NCBI GenBank assembly: GCA_040386935.1 | Contig: JAZKEQ010000036.1 | Location: forward strand, 8,202 to 72,201 | Direction of reading: 5' to 3' | Length of the DNA stretch: 64,000 nucleotides | Origin: JABMMZ01 sp040386935 | GTDB taxonomy: Bacteria; Bacteroidota; Bacteroidia; NS11-12g; UBA955 | In this document: positions 19,201 to 27,926 of the stretch, one piece after another | Numbering within the stretch: position 1 is the stretch's first letter | How the letters are laid out: every line of letters starts with the position of its first letter | Program-made: the position numbers and the translations under genes | Notes under the pieces: generated by a model | Databases searched by the model: none | What the model saw: only the letters and a program-made list of their open reading frames with translations | Told to the model about the DNA's origin: nothing

Positions 19201-22200
19201 ATGCGCAGAGGTATTTCATATTCATAATAGTTGGATACCAAATCAGTACCTACTCTGATAAACGCAGAAATGTCACCGTCTTTTAAATCATTGCCTTCAG
19301 CATGTACAAACATTTTCATGTATTTGTAGTTTCTGATATCTGAAGTTGTTGTTTTATAAGCGGCTCTTGAATCACCTGCTTTTAAATTACATACACGCAG
19401 CGATAGTGATTGCTCATTTTGTTTCACAGTGTTTTGTGAAGTTGGGTCCTGTACACGCGAAATTCCCGGAGGCTCAACATAGCGAATAGGAGCGCGTTTA
19501 CCATTCTCTTCAATGTTAACAGTTGATACAACAAAAGTGGTATTATCACTTGGGTCGAGCGGAACAACAGCCCCAGGTGTGCTCAATGATTGATTGTATC
19601 TGCGCCAATCGGCTCTTACAAGTTGCAATTGACCAAAACGAATGATGGTACTATCGGTAAATCCTTTCATGTACATACGCATGAAACGGATGGATTTAAA
19701 GTCGGAGATATTACCTACTGATTTCGAATATTGACGAATAGGGACTTTAATCTGAATCCATCTGATTTTTTCTGTTTTGCCATTTTTAAGCAATTTGCTT
19801 ACTTCTGATATATCGGTTACAAATCCTTTTCCAATTTCAATGTCTTCCTTGCTTAAATTAATCTGGTACTGGAAGTAATCTTCAGACTGGTTCATGGTGA
19901 AGTCATTGTTGATGTCTTCGTTATCCGGCACGTTGGTAGAAGATTGAGGAGAGCCGTCTGAAAATTTATTAAGGGTTGAATTGCCTTGCAGCGAATTGTA
20001 TTTTTTGTAGCGGGTAATGATAGACGCTAATTCACCATCATAACCTGGTTCCCTGTTGTGTAAGTAATTATCGTTCGATGGGTCGTTAAAAACCGAATTG
20101 TAAATCCTTGAACTCGCACCGTACAATTGACGCATGGTGTCAACATATTTTGCAAATATTTGTCTTTCATCTTCATCATTCAAACCATCAATACCCAAAT
20201 CCTGAAACGGACGAGCAGAAGGTTCGTTGTCGAATGCGTTATTGATTTGAGGTAGCAAAGGCACTTTGCCAAAAGTTGAAACATCTTCATCAGCATGATT
20301 GCCTTTAGGGTCGAAACCGTTTTCAAAACTCTTGCGTCTGTCAGGTAATATGTCTTCGCTTACGTTTCCTAAATCAATATACAGTTGTCCTTTATTGCCT
20401 TTGGTGTCGTAATAGAATGGGTCCATCATCCATATTTCAATATAATCAATATTGGCGGCCTCAAAGTCGTTACTCTCAATTCTGCGCATGATACCACCCC
20501 ATGTTTTGGTTGGTTCTTTGAAAGTGCCATCTTCATTGAAGCCTACCGGATTAAAATTGTATTGACCTCTTTCTCTAGGGAAGAAAGCCATATCCAATGT
20601 CGGTAAAATTGAAGGAGCGCCTTGTTGTATTTGTTTGTTTGGGAATACCTCTGTTACCAATACTTCGCGCATGTAGTGATTACTTTGCATGTCCACATCA
20701 TTTTTGATATGGGTGGGGGTGTATTGATCAGTGCGGTAGAAAGTAGGGTCGATGGTGTACCACGCTAATTTTGCCCTTTGATAACCCCAAGTTTTTTTAT
20801 CGGTTGATGATGCGATATTCCATTCCGGAAATAAATCTGGTTGGAATTGTGGTAAGCTGGCCAGTTTCCAATTAGAACTTAGTTTAAGGTCAAATGTAGT
20901 TTCAGCGCCCTCGAAATCATCCAAATAACTGACGCCTCTGGTTTTATTTTGCCCCCTTGCCTGCCCCGGAATTATTCGGGCATATTCAGCCTGAGCGGTT
21001 AATTTACTCTCAGCCTTTGTTTCAATGAATGGCAGTCTGTCTACCAGTTTTGTTAAAAATTGTGATGACGAAGCATAGCTGCCGTCAAAACCAAAAATTG
21101 TATTCAACAATGGCTCGTCACCAATGTTAGTTTTTGGGGTTAAAGCCCTTTCGTACATGTGTAGAATGGTGCCACCTAATAATAATTTTTTGTGAGCATT
21201 GTAATCGAAACGTGCTCCCAGCAATGTTCTTTGTTGGATATTGAACATGCTGTTGCTTTCAGCAGATACTTTGATTACCGCTCCCGATTGCAGTATACCC
21301 TGATTGATGATGGTAACCTTACCTGCATTGTAATCCACTGTGTAGTCAACATTCTCTGTAAGCTTGGTGCCATTGGCTGTTACTATTACAGAACCCTGAG
21401 GAACGTTCAATGCATTCAATGAGATATCTGCACTGCTCGTGCCTTTGTAACTTCCCTTTAAGAAAAATTTGTTGTGAGAAACATCTTGTTCAGCCAGCCA
21501 CTTTGTGCTGTCGTACAGGGCATCATACACATACTTATTGGCGATAGGGTCATTCAAAGGAAATTTACTCCTCAGGAAATTACCGAACGGTTCTCTTATA
21601 GGAAAAATTACACGTCCTTGTTGCGACTGGAATGTTACGCCTTCGATAACATCAAACACGCCATCTGGTTTAGCTTCTGCCTGGCGATTGATTCTGTCCA
21701 TGTTCAATACTCTGATCAATGGGTTACCTTCACTTAAACCGGGAATATCTTTTACCGGCAGGTAGTTCAAATCTGCACCTGATGGGTCATCATTGTAAAT
21801 AACATCGAATTTTAAATCTGATGCATTGATGTTGAATGAGCCCAGTGAGTAAATATTTTTCATCATCAATTCCCACATTGGGATACGGGTACGGATGATA
21901 TTGCCTTTCAGCATTTTTACCATCAGCACTTTGCTATTGGTTCTGTCGCTGCTTATTTCTGATGCAAATTCACCTACTTTGTACACCTGACCATTAACAG
22001 TATACTCGAATGCCACACCCAGAATCTCATCGTTGTTCAATGATGAATTCAAAGAGATGTAACCCAATCTTTGGTTAACGGTGAATTCGTTGTCGGTCAA
22101 TTGTCTTGCATAAGTCAATAAATCATAATCAAGACCTTGTCTTAATAAGGGAATTGATTTGTTTAGCTCATCTATAGAGGTTTTTGATGAACGGATATTG

Positions 22201-23600
22201 TCAATAACTGTTTGTCCACTAACATCCTTGTTGGTAAGTCTTTCGTATAGTGAATTCGCATTGTTATCAGCAGAAGGTAAATTAGAGCCTGCAATTGCTG
22301 CGGTATTATATGGTTTGCTTTCGCCCAAATCCATCAGCGTCAATACGTCTCTGGTATTATCATAACTGCCGCTTCTGTTGGTTACCCATACTTCCACACG
22401 GTTGATGAAAATGCCTGATGATACTAATGGTAAATCTGCTAAAGCGATGTCGAAATTATCTTTGAAAGACTGGGCCAGGAAATAGTGTCGGTTTTGGTCG
22501 TAGTTGTGCGCCTGTATATTGAAATTGGTAACCTGAGCACCACCATTTACAGTAGTTTCAGTTCTCTGACCTTTGTTTTGTGTAGCGATGGCAGTCATTC
22601 TCAATTTGCCCCATTGCCATTGTGTTTTAATCCCGAATAATGATTGACCGGCTTGAATAAGACTTCCGTTCAATGGCAAACTCACATTACCCAATTCCAC
22701 TTTTTTGAGCATGCCGTCTTCTTTACCCACCCAGTCGAGTTTGGTCTGGTTGTCGAAATCGAAGGTTGCATCGGTATCGTATTTGATACCCAAATTAAGC
22801 GCATTGCCTATTTTACCGGCTACGTTAATCTGAATTTTTTGGTCGAAGTCGAACTGCCCTGTTTTTTGTTGTCGGGCACTGAATTGAGGATTTCTAACGG
22901 TGTTAAAATTGCCACCAAAAGTTAACTCTGCAGAACCGCTGGGTTGAATATCAATCAAACCACCTCTGAATACTTTATCCAGAATAGGGGGTGTTTTAAT
23001 TAATTCAATTTTCTTGTTGTTGTTATACCCACTGCCGCCTGCATTGCTTTTATTGCGTTGTTCAAAATATTTTTTGCGCTCTTCTTTGGCCGTTTCCTCC
23101 ATGTATTCATCTTTGGTGAGAGAACGCTTTAATGTCTTTTTGCCGGCCACTTCTCTGTATTCATCATACATGCCGGTTTCTGAATTGTATTCAACAACGG
23201 TTTTAACAGAAGGATCATTCAGGTCAATATTGTTTTGATAGTCGTTTTTGTCGCGACCGGCATCCTGTTTAATCGGGTACTTAAGTTTAGAAGAATCTTT
23301 AGTTGTTGATTTTGTTTTGCTTGAGTCCTGAGGGTTGTCTGAAAAATCAGAAGTATAAGAAGATAAAAGTTTTTTTACATCAGCTGAGCTGTTTGCCTTC
23401 TTTTTAAGGGGCAAATTGTGTTTTTTGCTTTCCAGAATATCTGTAGCAAGGTCCTCATCGCTAGGTATATAGGGATTTACAGTAGCAAATGTGCTACCGG
23501 AAATACTAAAGAAAGGTACAGAAAGAATGGAAATATATAACCATATAAATTTCACCTTCAACAGCCCCCTGAAATGTTGCATTGAATCCTCCAAAATCAT
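16296..23600 (-). CDS. sprA: SprA/Sov, the outer membrane translocon of the type IX secretion system
   Basis: At 2434 residues this is the largest gene and has the normal SprA length. SprA forms a giant outer-membrane barrel (36 strands in the solved Flavobacterium structure) through which T9SS cargo leaves the cell. The N-terminus carries a signal peptide ('FIWLYISILSVPFFSISGSTFA'-like segment), then a charged linker, the SprA N-terminal repeat region ('GNALNLGIKYDTDATFDFDNQTKLDWVGKEDGMLKKVELGNVS'-type text near 260-300, in a form recurring in the family), many 'WFNELRV'-type and barrel strands, and a C-terminal strand 'TTFGVKLRYTIQ'. A Lys/Pro/Glu-rich insert lies near residues 1940-1985. 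An internal ATG at 23582 is an alternative start. In other Bacteroidota I recall ruvA next to sprA; here the neighbours are gpmI and a YkuK-like gene. Cargo and a PorV-like gene are elsewhere in this window. Confidence 0.95.
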   Translation of the reverse strand: MILEDSMQHFRGLLKVKFIWLYISILSVPFFSISGSTFATVNPYIPSDEDLATDILESKKHNLPLKKKANSSADVKKLLSSYTSDFSDNPQDSSKTKSTTKDSSKLKYPIKQDAGRDKNDYQNNIDLNDPSVKTVVEYNSETGMYDEYREVAGKKTLKRSLTKDEYMEETAKEERKKYFEQRNKSNAGGSGYNNNKKIELIKTPPILDKVFRGGLIDIQPSGSAELTFGGNFNTVRNPQFSARQQKTGQFDFDQKIQINVAGKIGNALNLGIKYDTDATFDFDNQTKLDWVGKEDGMLKKVELGNVSLPLNGSLIQAGQSLFGIKTQWQWGKLRMTAIATQNKGQRTETTVNGGAQVTNFNIQAHNYDQNRHYFLAQSFKDNFDIALADLPLVSSGIFINRVEVWVTNRSGSYDNTRDVLTLMDLGESKPYNTAAIAGSNLPSADNNANSLYERLTNKDVSGQTVIDNIRSSKTSIDELNKSIPLLRQGLDYDLLTYARQLTDNEFTVNQRLGYISLNSSLNNDEILGVAFEYTVNGQVYKVGEFASEISSDRTNSKVLMVKMLKGNIIRTRIPMWELMMKNIYSLGSFNINASDLKFDVIYNDDPSGADLNYLPVKDIPGLSEGNPLIRVLNMDRINRQAEAKPDGVFDVIEGVTFQSQQGRVIFPIREPFGNFLRSKFPLNDPIANKYVYDALYDSTKWLAEQDVSHNKFFLKGSYKGTSSADISLNALNVPQGSVIVTANGTKLTENVDYTVDYNAGKVTIINQGILQSGAVIKVSAESNSMFNIQQRTLLGARFDYNAHKKLLLGGTILHMYERALTPKTNIGDEPLLNTIFGFDGSYASSSQFLTKLVDRLPFIETKAESKLTAQAEYARIIPGQARGQNKTRGVSYLDDFEGAETTFDLKLSSNWKLASLPQFQPDLFPEWNIASSTDKKTWGYQRAKLAWYTIDPTFYRTDQYTPTHIKNDVDMQSNHYMREVLVTEVFPNKQIQQGAPSILPTLDMAFFPRERGQYNFNPVGFNEDGTFKEPTKTWGGIMRRIESNDFEAANIDYIEIWMMDPFYYDTKGNKGQLYIDLGNVSEDILPDRRKSFENGFDPKGNHADEDVSTFGKVPLLPQINNAFDNEPSARPFQDLGIDGLNDEDERQIFAKYVDTMRQLYGASSRIYNSVFNDPSNDNYLHNREPGYDGELASIITRYKKYNSLQGNSTLNKFSDGSPQSSTNVPDNEDINNDFTMNQSEDYFQYQINLSKEDIEIGKGFVTDISEVSKLLKNGKTEKIRWIQIKVPIRQYSKSVGNISDFKSIRFMRMYMKGFTDSTIIRFGQLQLVRADWRRYNQSLSTPGAVVPLDPSDNTTFVVSTVNIEENGKRAPIRYVEPPGISRVQDPTSQNTVKQNEQSLSLRVCNLKAGDSRAAYKTTTSDIRNYKYMKMFVHAEGNDLKDGDISAFIRVGTDLVSNYYEYEIPLRISADGTYAPDQIWKTENEFDFPLSDLFNAKEKRSNSGVALNRPFFYTNEKGHRITLLGLPDLSNVRVMMLGIRNNTDVSKCGEVWFNELRVTDISNKGGWATTGRVVAQMADFATLSASGNMSTIGFGGIDKRLNERNLSNNYQYDLSSSFELGKFFPQKAGVNIPMFIGYSGTISRPKFNPLNPDVELQDAVARLSDADKKAVLRAAEDYNSRYSLNFTNVRILPKSKGKITPWHISNFNLTYSYIFMKKRNIQIEDNFTKTYHGSFGYNYAPKVKFWEPFKFIKNKKLALIRDFNLNYRPQNISIRLDVDRYYSETQNRNNDVFKQVTPRLYDKNFTMMRVYNFNLPITRTLKFDYSATVNARVEEPFGELDTKDKKDEVRDNFFALGRMSNYNQTANFNYTIPFDKIGFLNWIQTSVRYGTNYGWQQAPPSYESLGNTIQNSRDISVNNTFNMVNLYNKVPFLKRINQGKKKPAPKASEKKDKPASNNAEGEEEKKPVAKKKEKQPFGTNFFKMLMMVKNVTVIYTQKQGTILPGFNHQIDYFGENFAHNAPGLPFLLGSQDKNIRYNLASQGALTNDPRMNNFFIQNSTKSIQGNATVEPFKDFKIQVNFNMNRSNNLQSRFSYDTVKNYNDWRDLSITETGTFTMSHIFINTAFDKAGSANGWVSTSYDNFENSRAVISRRQANQDERVYDKSTYFDTTERFSAGYGPTAQNVLIPAFLAAYTGSNQAKVSLSPFPKIPLPNWNINYNGLSKIKAISKRFTNITIQHRYQGTYSIGGYTSNLQFNPDTTPVEGKDLVSKYNINNVSIREMFSPLIGIDFTTKSGITGGFKINRSRNITLMVPNATVTESNIKDYTFNFGYRTNGVKLPIKFNGKKAYLANDLQITVDVSVQNNVTIVRRVDQNTNTPTGGQRVVLIRPNINYMINSNINLQIFYDRRSSKPWSSNTFPTALTTFGVKLRYTIQ

Positions 23601-23893
23601 TTAATTACAAAAAAAACAAACTAATTTATGCGTAAAATTTATTTCTATAGGCTTATATTTATTGGTCGTAAAGTGCGAATATAACAAAGTTGCACATATT
23701 TATATTGCTTTTGTCACAAAAAAATGACAAATTAGAAAGGGCAGTTGAGGGAAGGTGAAACTACTATTTATTTCAGGGTTTTGTAAAGTGCAAACTTTAT
23801 ACGCAGAATGACAATGTCGGAGTGAATTATTTTGGTATTTTAGCGATCATAAAGTAAAATAAAATTGGGGCTATTTTCTAAATACAATTGGCA
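23601..23893. other. Divergent intergenic region between sprA and gpmI
   Basis: About 300 AT-rich bases separate the two divergent start codons. The gpmI promoter lies at its right end. On the sprA side I see only near-matches to the -7 consensus (for example the complement of 23622-23629, TTAGTTTG). No open frame of interest and no hairpin stand out. Confidence 0.5.
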
Positions 23894-23901
23894 TAACTTT
23901 G
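23894..23901 (+). promoter_or_regulatory. Bacteroidota -7 element of gpmI, abutting the start codon
   Basis: TAACTTTG (exact TAnnTTTG) is followed by CACC and then the ATG at 23906. The predicted start of transcription falls at or within two bases of the start codon. No good TTTG is present at -33. Confidence 0.6.
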
Positions 23902-23905
23902 CACC

Positions 23906-25432
23906 ATGCAAGACCAGCACAAAACCTTTCTGATGATTTTAGACGGATGGGGCATAGGAAAAAAAGATTTTACTGACGGTATTTTCAATGCAAATACACC
24001 CTTTATTGATTCGCTTTACAACACAGTTCCCAATACAACTTTAACCACTTATGGTAATGCTGTTGGTTTGCCTGAGGGACAAATGGGTAACAGCGAAGTG
24101 GGACACATGAATTTAGGTGCAGGCAGGGTAGTATGGCAACAATTGGCCCTGATCAATAAAGTGTTCGAAGATGGTTCAGCATCGGCTAATGAATCACTGA
24201 TAAAGGCAGCTGATTATTGCATAACCAATGATAAACCCTTGCACTTAATAGGCTTGGTAAGCGATGGTGGTGTGCACAGCAGTATGGCGCATCTGATCAG
24301 TTTGTGTAAAATATTTACAGAAAAAGGCGTTAAGCAAATATTGGTGCATGCCTTTATGGATGGACGTGATACAGACCCACAAAGCGGTTTGCAATTTATC
24401 ACAGAACTTGAGAAGGCTCTTTTGTCAACCAAAGCAAAAATTGCAAGTATTATAGGCAGGTATTATGCTATGGATCGCGACCATCGTTGGGAAAGAACAG
24501 CATTGGCGTATCAGCTGATGGTAAACGGAGTGGGAGAAAAATACACTTCGGCCACCGATGCCATACAGAAACATTACGATGCAGGTATTACGGATGAGTT
24601 TATGAAACCCATTTTGCTGACGAATGTAAATGGGATACCTAATGGCATTATTGCCGAAGGAGATGCAGTCTTTTGTTTCAATTTTAGAACTGATAGGGGA
24701 CGACAGATATCGCAAGCGTTAACCCAAACCGATTATGCTGATTTTGGCATGAAAAAAATGAATATCCGGTACATGACCATGACCGAATATGATGCTTCAT
24801 ACACCGGTGTAGATGTCGTTTTTAAAACACAAAATATTACTCTGACATTAGGTGAGATAATCAGCAACAACGGGATGACCCAATTGCGGTCGGCAGAAAC
24901 AGAAAAATACCCCCATGTTACTTTCTTCTTTTCGGGTGGTAGAGAGCAACCATTTGAAGGTGAGACCCGCATCATGGAGCCATCGCCCAAAGTAGCAACC
25001 TATGATTTACAGCCTGAGATGAGCGCTTTGCCACTCACCGAAAAAATACTGGTGGCAATCAATGAACAAGCACCTGATTTTGTTTGTCTCAATTTTGCCA
25101 ATACGGATATGGTAGGTCATACCGGAGTTTGGGAAGCTATTATAAAGGCGGCCGAAACTGTTGACGGTTGTGCAGAAAGAATTGTGAAAGCCGGACTCGA
25201 AAAAGGCTATCAGTTTATTATATTGGCCGATCATGGCAATGCAGATGAGGCGCGCAATGCAGACGGTTCACCCAATACAGCCCACAGTGTAAATCCGGTG
25301 CCGTGTTTCATTGTCAGTGATAAATGCAAGGCTATGCCACAACCGGGTAAATTAGCAGATGTGGCCCCAACTATATTAAAAATGATGGGTATAACCAAGC
25401 CGGTAGAAATGGATGGAATCGAATTGTTTTAA
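23906..25432 (+). CDS. gpmI: 2,3-bisphosphoglycerate-independent phosphoglycerate mutase
   Basis: The enzyme interconverts 3- and 2-phosphoglycerate in glycolysis using two Mn ions and a phosphoserine intermediate. The 508-residue length is standard. Metal ligand Asp13 sits in 'MILDGWGIG', the phosphorylated serine is Ser63 in 'GQMGNSEVGHMNLGAGR', and the second metal site appears in 'NFANTDMVGHTG' and 'ILADHGNADE', with the last histidine in 'NTAHSVNPVP'. The binding loop 'HAFMDGRDTDP' is complete. A -7 element abuts the ATG, so the mRNA is probably nearly leaderless. A small lipoprotein gene follows 9 bases later. Confidence 0.97.
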   Translation: MQDQHKTFLMILDGWGIGKKDFTDGIFNANTPFIDSLYNTVPNTTLTTYGNAVGLPEGQMGNSEVGHMNLGAGRVVWQQLALINKVFEDGSASANESLIKAADYCITNDKPLHLIGLVSDGGVHSSMAHLISLCKIFTEKGVKQILVHAFMDGRDTDPQSGLQFITELEKALLSTKAKIASIIGRYYAMDRDHRWERTALAYQLMVNGVGEKYTSATDAIQKHYDAGITDEFMKPILLTNVNGIPNGIIAEGDAVFCFNFRTDRGRQISQALTQTDYADFGMKKMNIRYMTMTEYDASYTGVDVVFKTQNITLTLGEIISNNGMTQLRSAETEKYPHVTFFFSGGREQPFEGETRIMEPSPKVATYDLQPEMSALPLTEKILVAINEQAPDFVCLNFANTDMVGHTGVWEAIIKAAETVDGCAERIVKAGLEKGYQFIILADHGNADEARNADGSPNTAHSVNPVPCFIVSDKCKAMPQPGKLADVAPTILKMMGITKPVEMDGIELF

Positions 25433-25441
25433 AACCAAGAA

Positions 25442-25978
25442 ATGATTGTAAGAATTTGTATTTTTTTAATGGTAATTGGTTCTGCCTGTCAGGCACCTGT
25501 TACCAAGTCAAGTGTCGTTTTTTTTGATTTCAAGCAATTTTTTGAAAATGAAATTAAACAACTTGAATCAGGTAAAATTAAATTGCGAAAAACTGTTATA
25601 ACAGGAGATGAGGTGACGGCCAATGAAGAAGTAATGCCACTATGGAAGGATGAATTATCCGTATTCATAGCCAATACAACTATCAAACCTGGGCAATATG
25701 AAAATTATCGAATTGACAGTGTAAAGCGAGATAATGGCTTTTGGTTTTTAACGTATACAGCCACTACAGCAACACCTGATGTAAAGTATATTGAAATTAT
25801 GTTTAACCCTTCGAAAAAGGTTGAACGTATCACCATTATTTCAGATAAAAAAGGGAGCATGGGCAGCAATGATATCACCATGACTTATCTGCCTATGAAG
25901 GGGTATGATATTAAAGGAGAAATCCGCTCACGGATTGGCACTAACCGCGTGATGGATATTCATGCTGAATGTTACTAG
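25442..25978 (+). CDS. Small lipoprotein of unknown function
   Basis: The 178-residue protein starts with a lipoprotein signal whose lipobox is 'VIGSAC' (Cys16). The rest is a soluble, mostly beta domain with no motif I recognise ('WFLTYTATTATPDVKYIEIMFNPSKKVERITI'-type strands). It follows gpmI by 9 bases in the same direction, so it is probably cotranscribed, though a functional link to glycolysis is unlikely. Its last four bases overlap the end of the convergent membrane-protein gene. Exposure to periplasm or cell surface is inferred from the lipobox only. Confidence 0.75.
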   Translation: MIVRICIFLMVIGSACQAPVTKSSVVFFDFKQFFENEIKQLESGKIKLRKTVITGDEVTANEEVMPLWKDELSVFIANTTIKPGQYENYRIDSVKRDNGFWFLTYTATTATPDVKYIEIMFNPSKKVERITIISDKKGSMGSNDITMTYLPMKGYDIKGEIRSRIGTNRVMDIHAECY

Positions 25979-26901
25979 TTAATAAGATGCTCTTCAAATT
26001 TATCATTGCCCTCTAGTTCATCATTACTGTATCTGAAATAAATTGAAGATAAGGCACTATGAAAATAGAGTGCAATAATAGCACCCAATATATTTGAGAA
26101 TAACTGAAGGACAATGTATGCGGTCAACCCCGGATTATTATTGCCAAAAAATAGTCCCCCAATTGTTTGAATAATGAGCCCAATAACCATAGCAGCAATT
26201 AAAAAAACCAATCCAATCAACAATAAAATGCCGCCTCTTTTCCAGGTAATATTTTTATAGCTAAATGCAAATGCTTCTGATATTGTCATGTTGCCATGTA
26301 TCAATGCCGCCTGTATAATTGAAAATCTGAGGATGAAAATTCCCACAACAAAAAGCAACAGAAACCCTACGATAATGCCCAGTATTGCCGCAACATAATA
26401 CAGGAGAAAAACGAATATAAAATACACCATAAAAACACCTGCAAAAAGCAACACCATTAGGATGTAAGCGCCTAGCATTTTCATTATGTCGCCAGCGTTG
26501 AGTGATTTGGCAATGGCCTCAATAAAACTATTGTTATTCTTTCTTATTTCGTTGTCATTAAGTCTGAAATATACCACATATTGAAGTGATGTAAAAATCA
26601 TTGAAAGTATGAAGCAGATGATGAGGTAAAGGAAATTGATTTTTCCGAAAAATTGCTTCAATACATCCAACGGATTGTCATTTGGGTCCATTGTCTTCAT
26701 TGCTTCCTGAAAATTTTCTTTGAAATGAACCAAATCTGAAATATTCCATCCAAGGCCTTGAAGCATTAGCGGTAAAATGATTGCCAGAGACAATATTGTC
26801 AGCAAAATAGTGAGCAGTAAGCCGGGCCAAAAAATTCTTTTAAGTAATACAAATGAACCCGGGAATACCTGATCTCTGAATAATTGTAAATAAGCCCTCA
26901 T
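25975..26901 (-). CDS. Polytopic inner-membrane protein of unknown function
   Basis: The 308-residue protein has about six hydrophobic segments (near 25-50, 92-115, 140-170, 175-200, 222-250 and 260-285) and a Gly/Leu/Ile-rich composition. The arrangement resembles uncharacterised DUF4013-type or glycerophosphodiester-phosphodiesterase-associated membrane proteins, but I see no decisive motif. It starts with 'MRAYLQLFRDQVFPGSFVLLKR' and ends in a charged cytoplasmic tail. It stands alone on the minus strand and overlaps the 3' end of the convergent lipoprotein gene by 4 bases. No confident promoter is visible in the 144 bases to fabD. Confidence 0.75.
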   Translation of the reverse strand: MRAYLQLFRDQVFPGSFVLLKRIFWPGLLLTILLTILSLAIILPLMLQGLGWNISDLVHFKENFQEAMKTMDPNDNPLDVLKQFFGKINFLYLIICFILSMIFTSLQYVVYFRLNDNEIRKNNNSFIEAIAKSLNAGDIMKMLGAYILMVLLFAGVFMVYFIFVFLLYYVAAILGIIVGFLLLFVVGIFILRFSIIQAALIHGNMTISEAFAFSYKNITWKRGGILLLIGLVFLIAAMVIGLIIQTIGGLFFGNNNPGLTAYIVLQLFSNILGAIIALYFHSALSSIYFRYSNDELEGNDKFEEHLIN

Positions 26902-27045
26902 ACTGATTAATTTTTTTTCAAGTATAAATCAATAATTTAATATTTGACAATTTTAGCTGTTTTTTTCTATGAACTGTTAATAATTTCAGTCCTGTTACAG
27001 CAATGTTTTTTTGCTAAATTAAAATCATAATCCTATCATTGAAAC

Positions 27046-27924
27046 ATGAAAAAAGCATATGTATTTCCCGGACAGGGCGCACAGTTTGTAGGTATGGGCA
27101 AAGATCTATATGATCAGTTTGATATTGCTCGCCAAATGTTTGATAGCGCCAATGATATTCTTGGTTTTCGCATTACAGATGAAATGTTCAGTGGTACTGA
27201 TGAAGGATTGAAACAAACGAAAATTACACAGCCGGCCATATTTTTGCATTCAGTGATTGCAGCAAAATGTTTGGGTAGTGATTTTCAACCCGATATGGTT
27301 GCAGGACATAGCCTTGGCGAATTTTCTGCCTTGGTAGCCAACCAATGTCTGAGTTTTGAAGATGCGCTAAGATTGGTTTACCAACGCGCTTTGGCCATGC
27401 AGGAAGCCTGTGAAATAAAGCCAAGTACAATGGCGGCAGTGCTAGGACTAGAGGATGAAAAAGTAGAAGAAATTTGTAAGAGTATAACTTCAGGTATAGT
27501 GGTGCCGGCTAATTATAATTGCCCGGGTCAATTGGTGATTTCTGGCGATGTTGAAGCCATTAACGAAGCTTGTGAAAAAATGAAGGCTGCAGGTGCTAAA
27601 CGCGCTTTGGTATTGCCTGTAGGTGGTGCATTCCATTCACCATTAATGAAGCCGGCTGAAGAAAAACTAGCTTTGGCAATAGAGCAAACTCACTTCAATA
27701 CCCCCATTTGCCCTGTCTATCAGAATGTAACGGCTACTGCTGTCAGCGATCCAACACAAATCAAACAGAATCTGTTGAAACAGTTAACAGCACCTGTAAA
27801 ATGGACACAATGTGTTCAGTCTATGGTCAGTGAAGGCGCTACCCATTTTATTGAACTGGGGCCCGGAAAAGTATTGCAAGGATTGGTGAAAAAAATTGCA
27901 CCTACTGCTGAACTCAGCGCTTAA
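27046..27924 (+). CDS. fabD: Malonyl-CoA:ACP transacylase
   Basis: FabD loads malonyl groups from CoA onto acyl carrier protein for fatty acid synthesis. The 292-residue protein starts 'KKAYVFPGQGAQFVGMGKDL', has the nucleophile elbow 'GHSLGE' (Ser89), the conserved Arg in 'YQRALAMQ' and the catalytic His197 in 'GGAFHSPLM'. 'THFIELGPGKVLQGL' is the usual C-terminal block. It is not in a fab cluster here: both neighbours are membrane-protein genes on the other strand. Its stop lies two bases from the end of the convergent gene. Confidence 0.96.
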   Translation: MKKAYVFPGQGAQFVGMGKDLYDQFDIARQMFDSANDILGFRITDEMFSGTDEGLKQTKITQPAIFLHSVIAAKCLGSDFQPDMVAGHSLGEFSALVANQCLSFEDALRLVYQRALAMQEACEIKPSTMAAVLGLEDEKVEEICKSITSGIVVPANYNCPGQLVISGDVEAINEACEKMKAAGAKRALVLPVGGAFHSPLMKPAEEKLALAIEQTHFNTPICPVYQNVTATAVSDPTQIKQNLLKQLTAPVKWTQCVQSMVSEGATHFIELGPGKVLQGLVKKIAPTAELSA

Positions 27925-27926
27925 TA

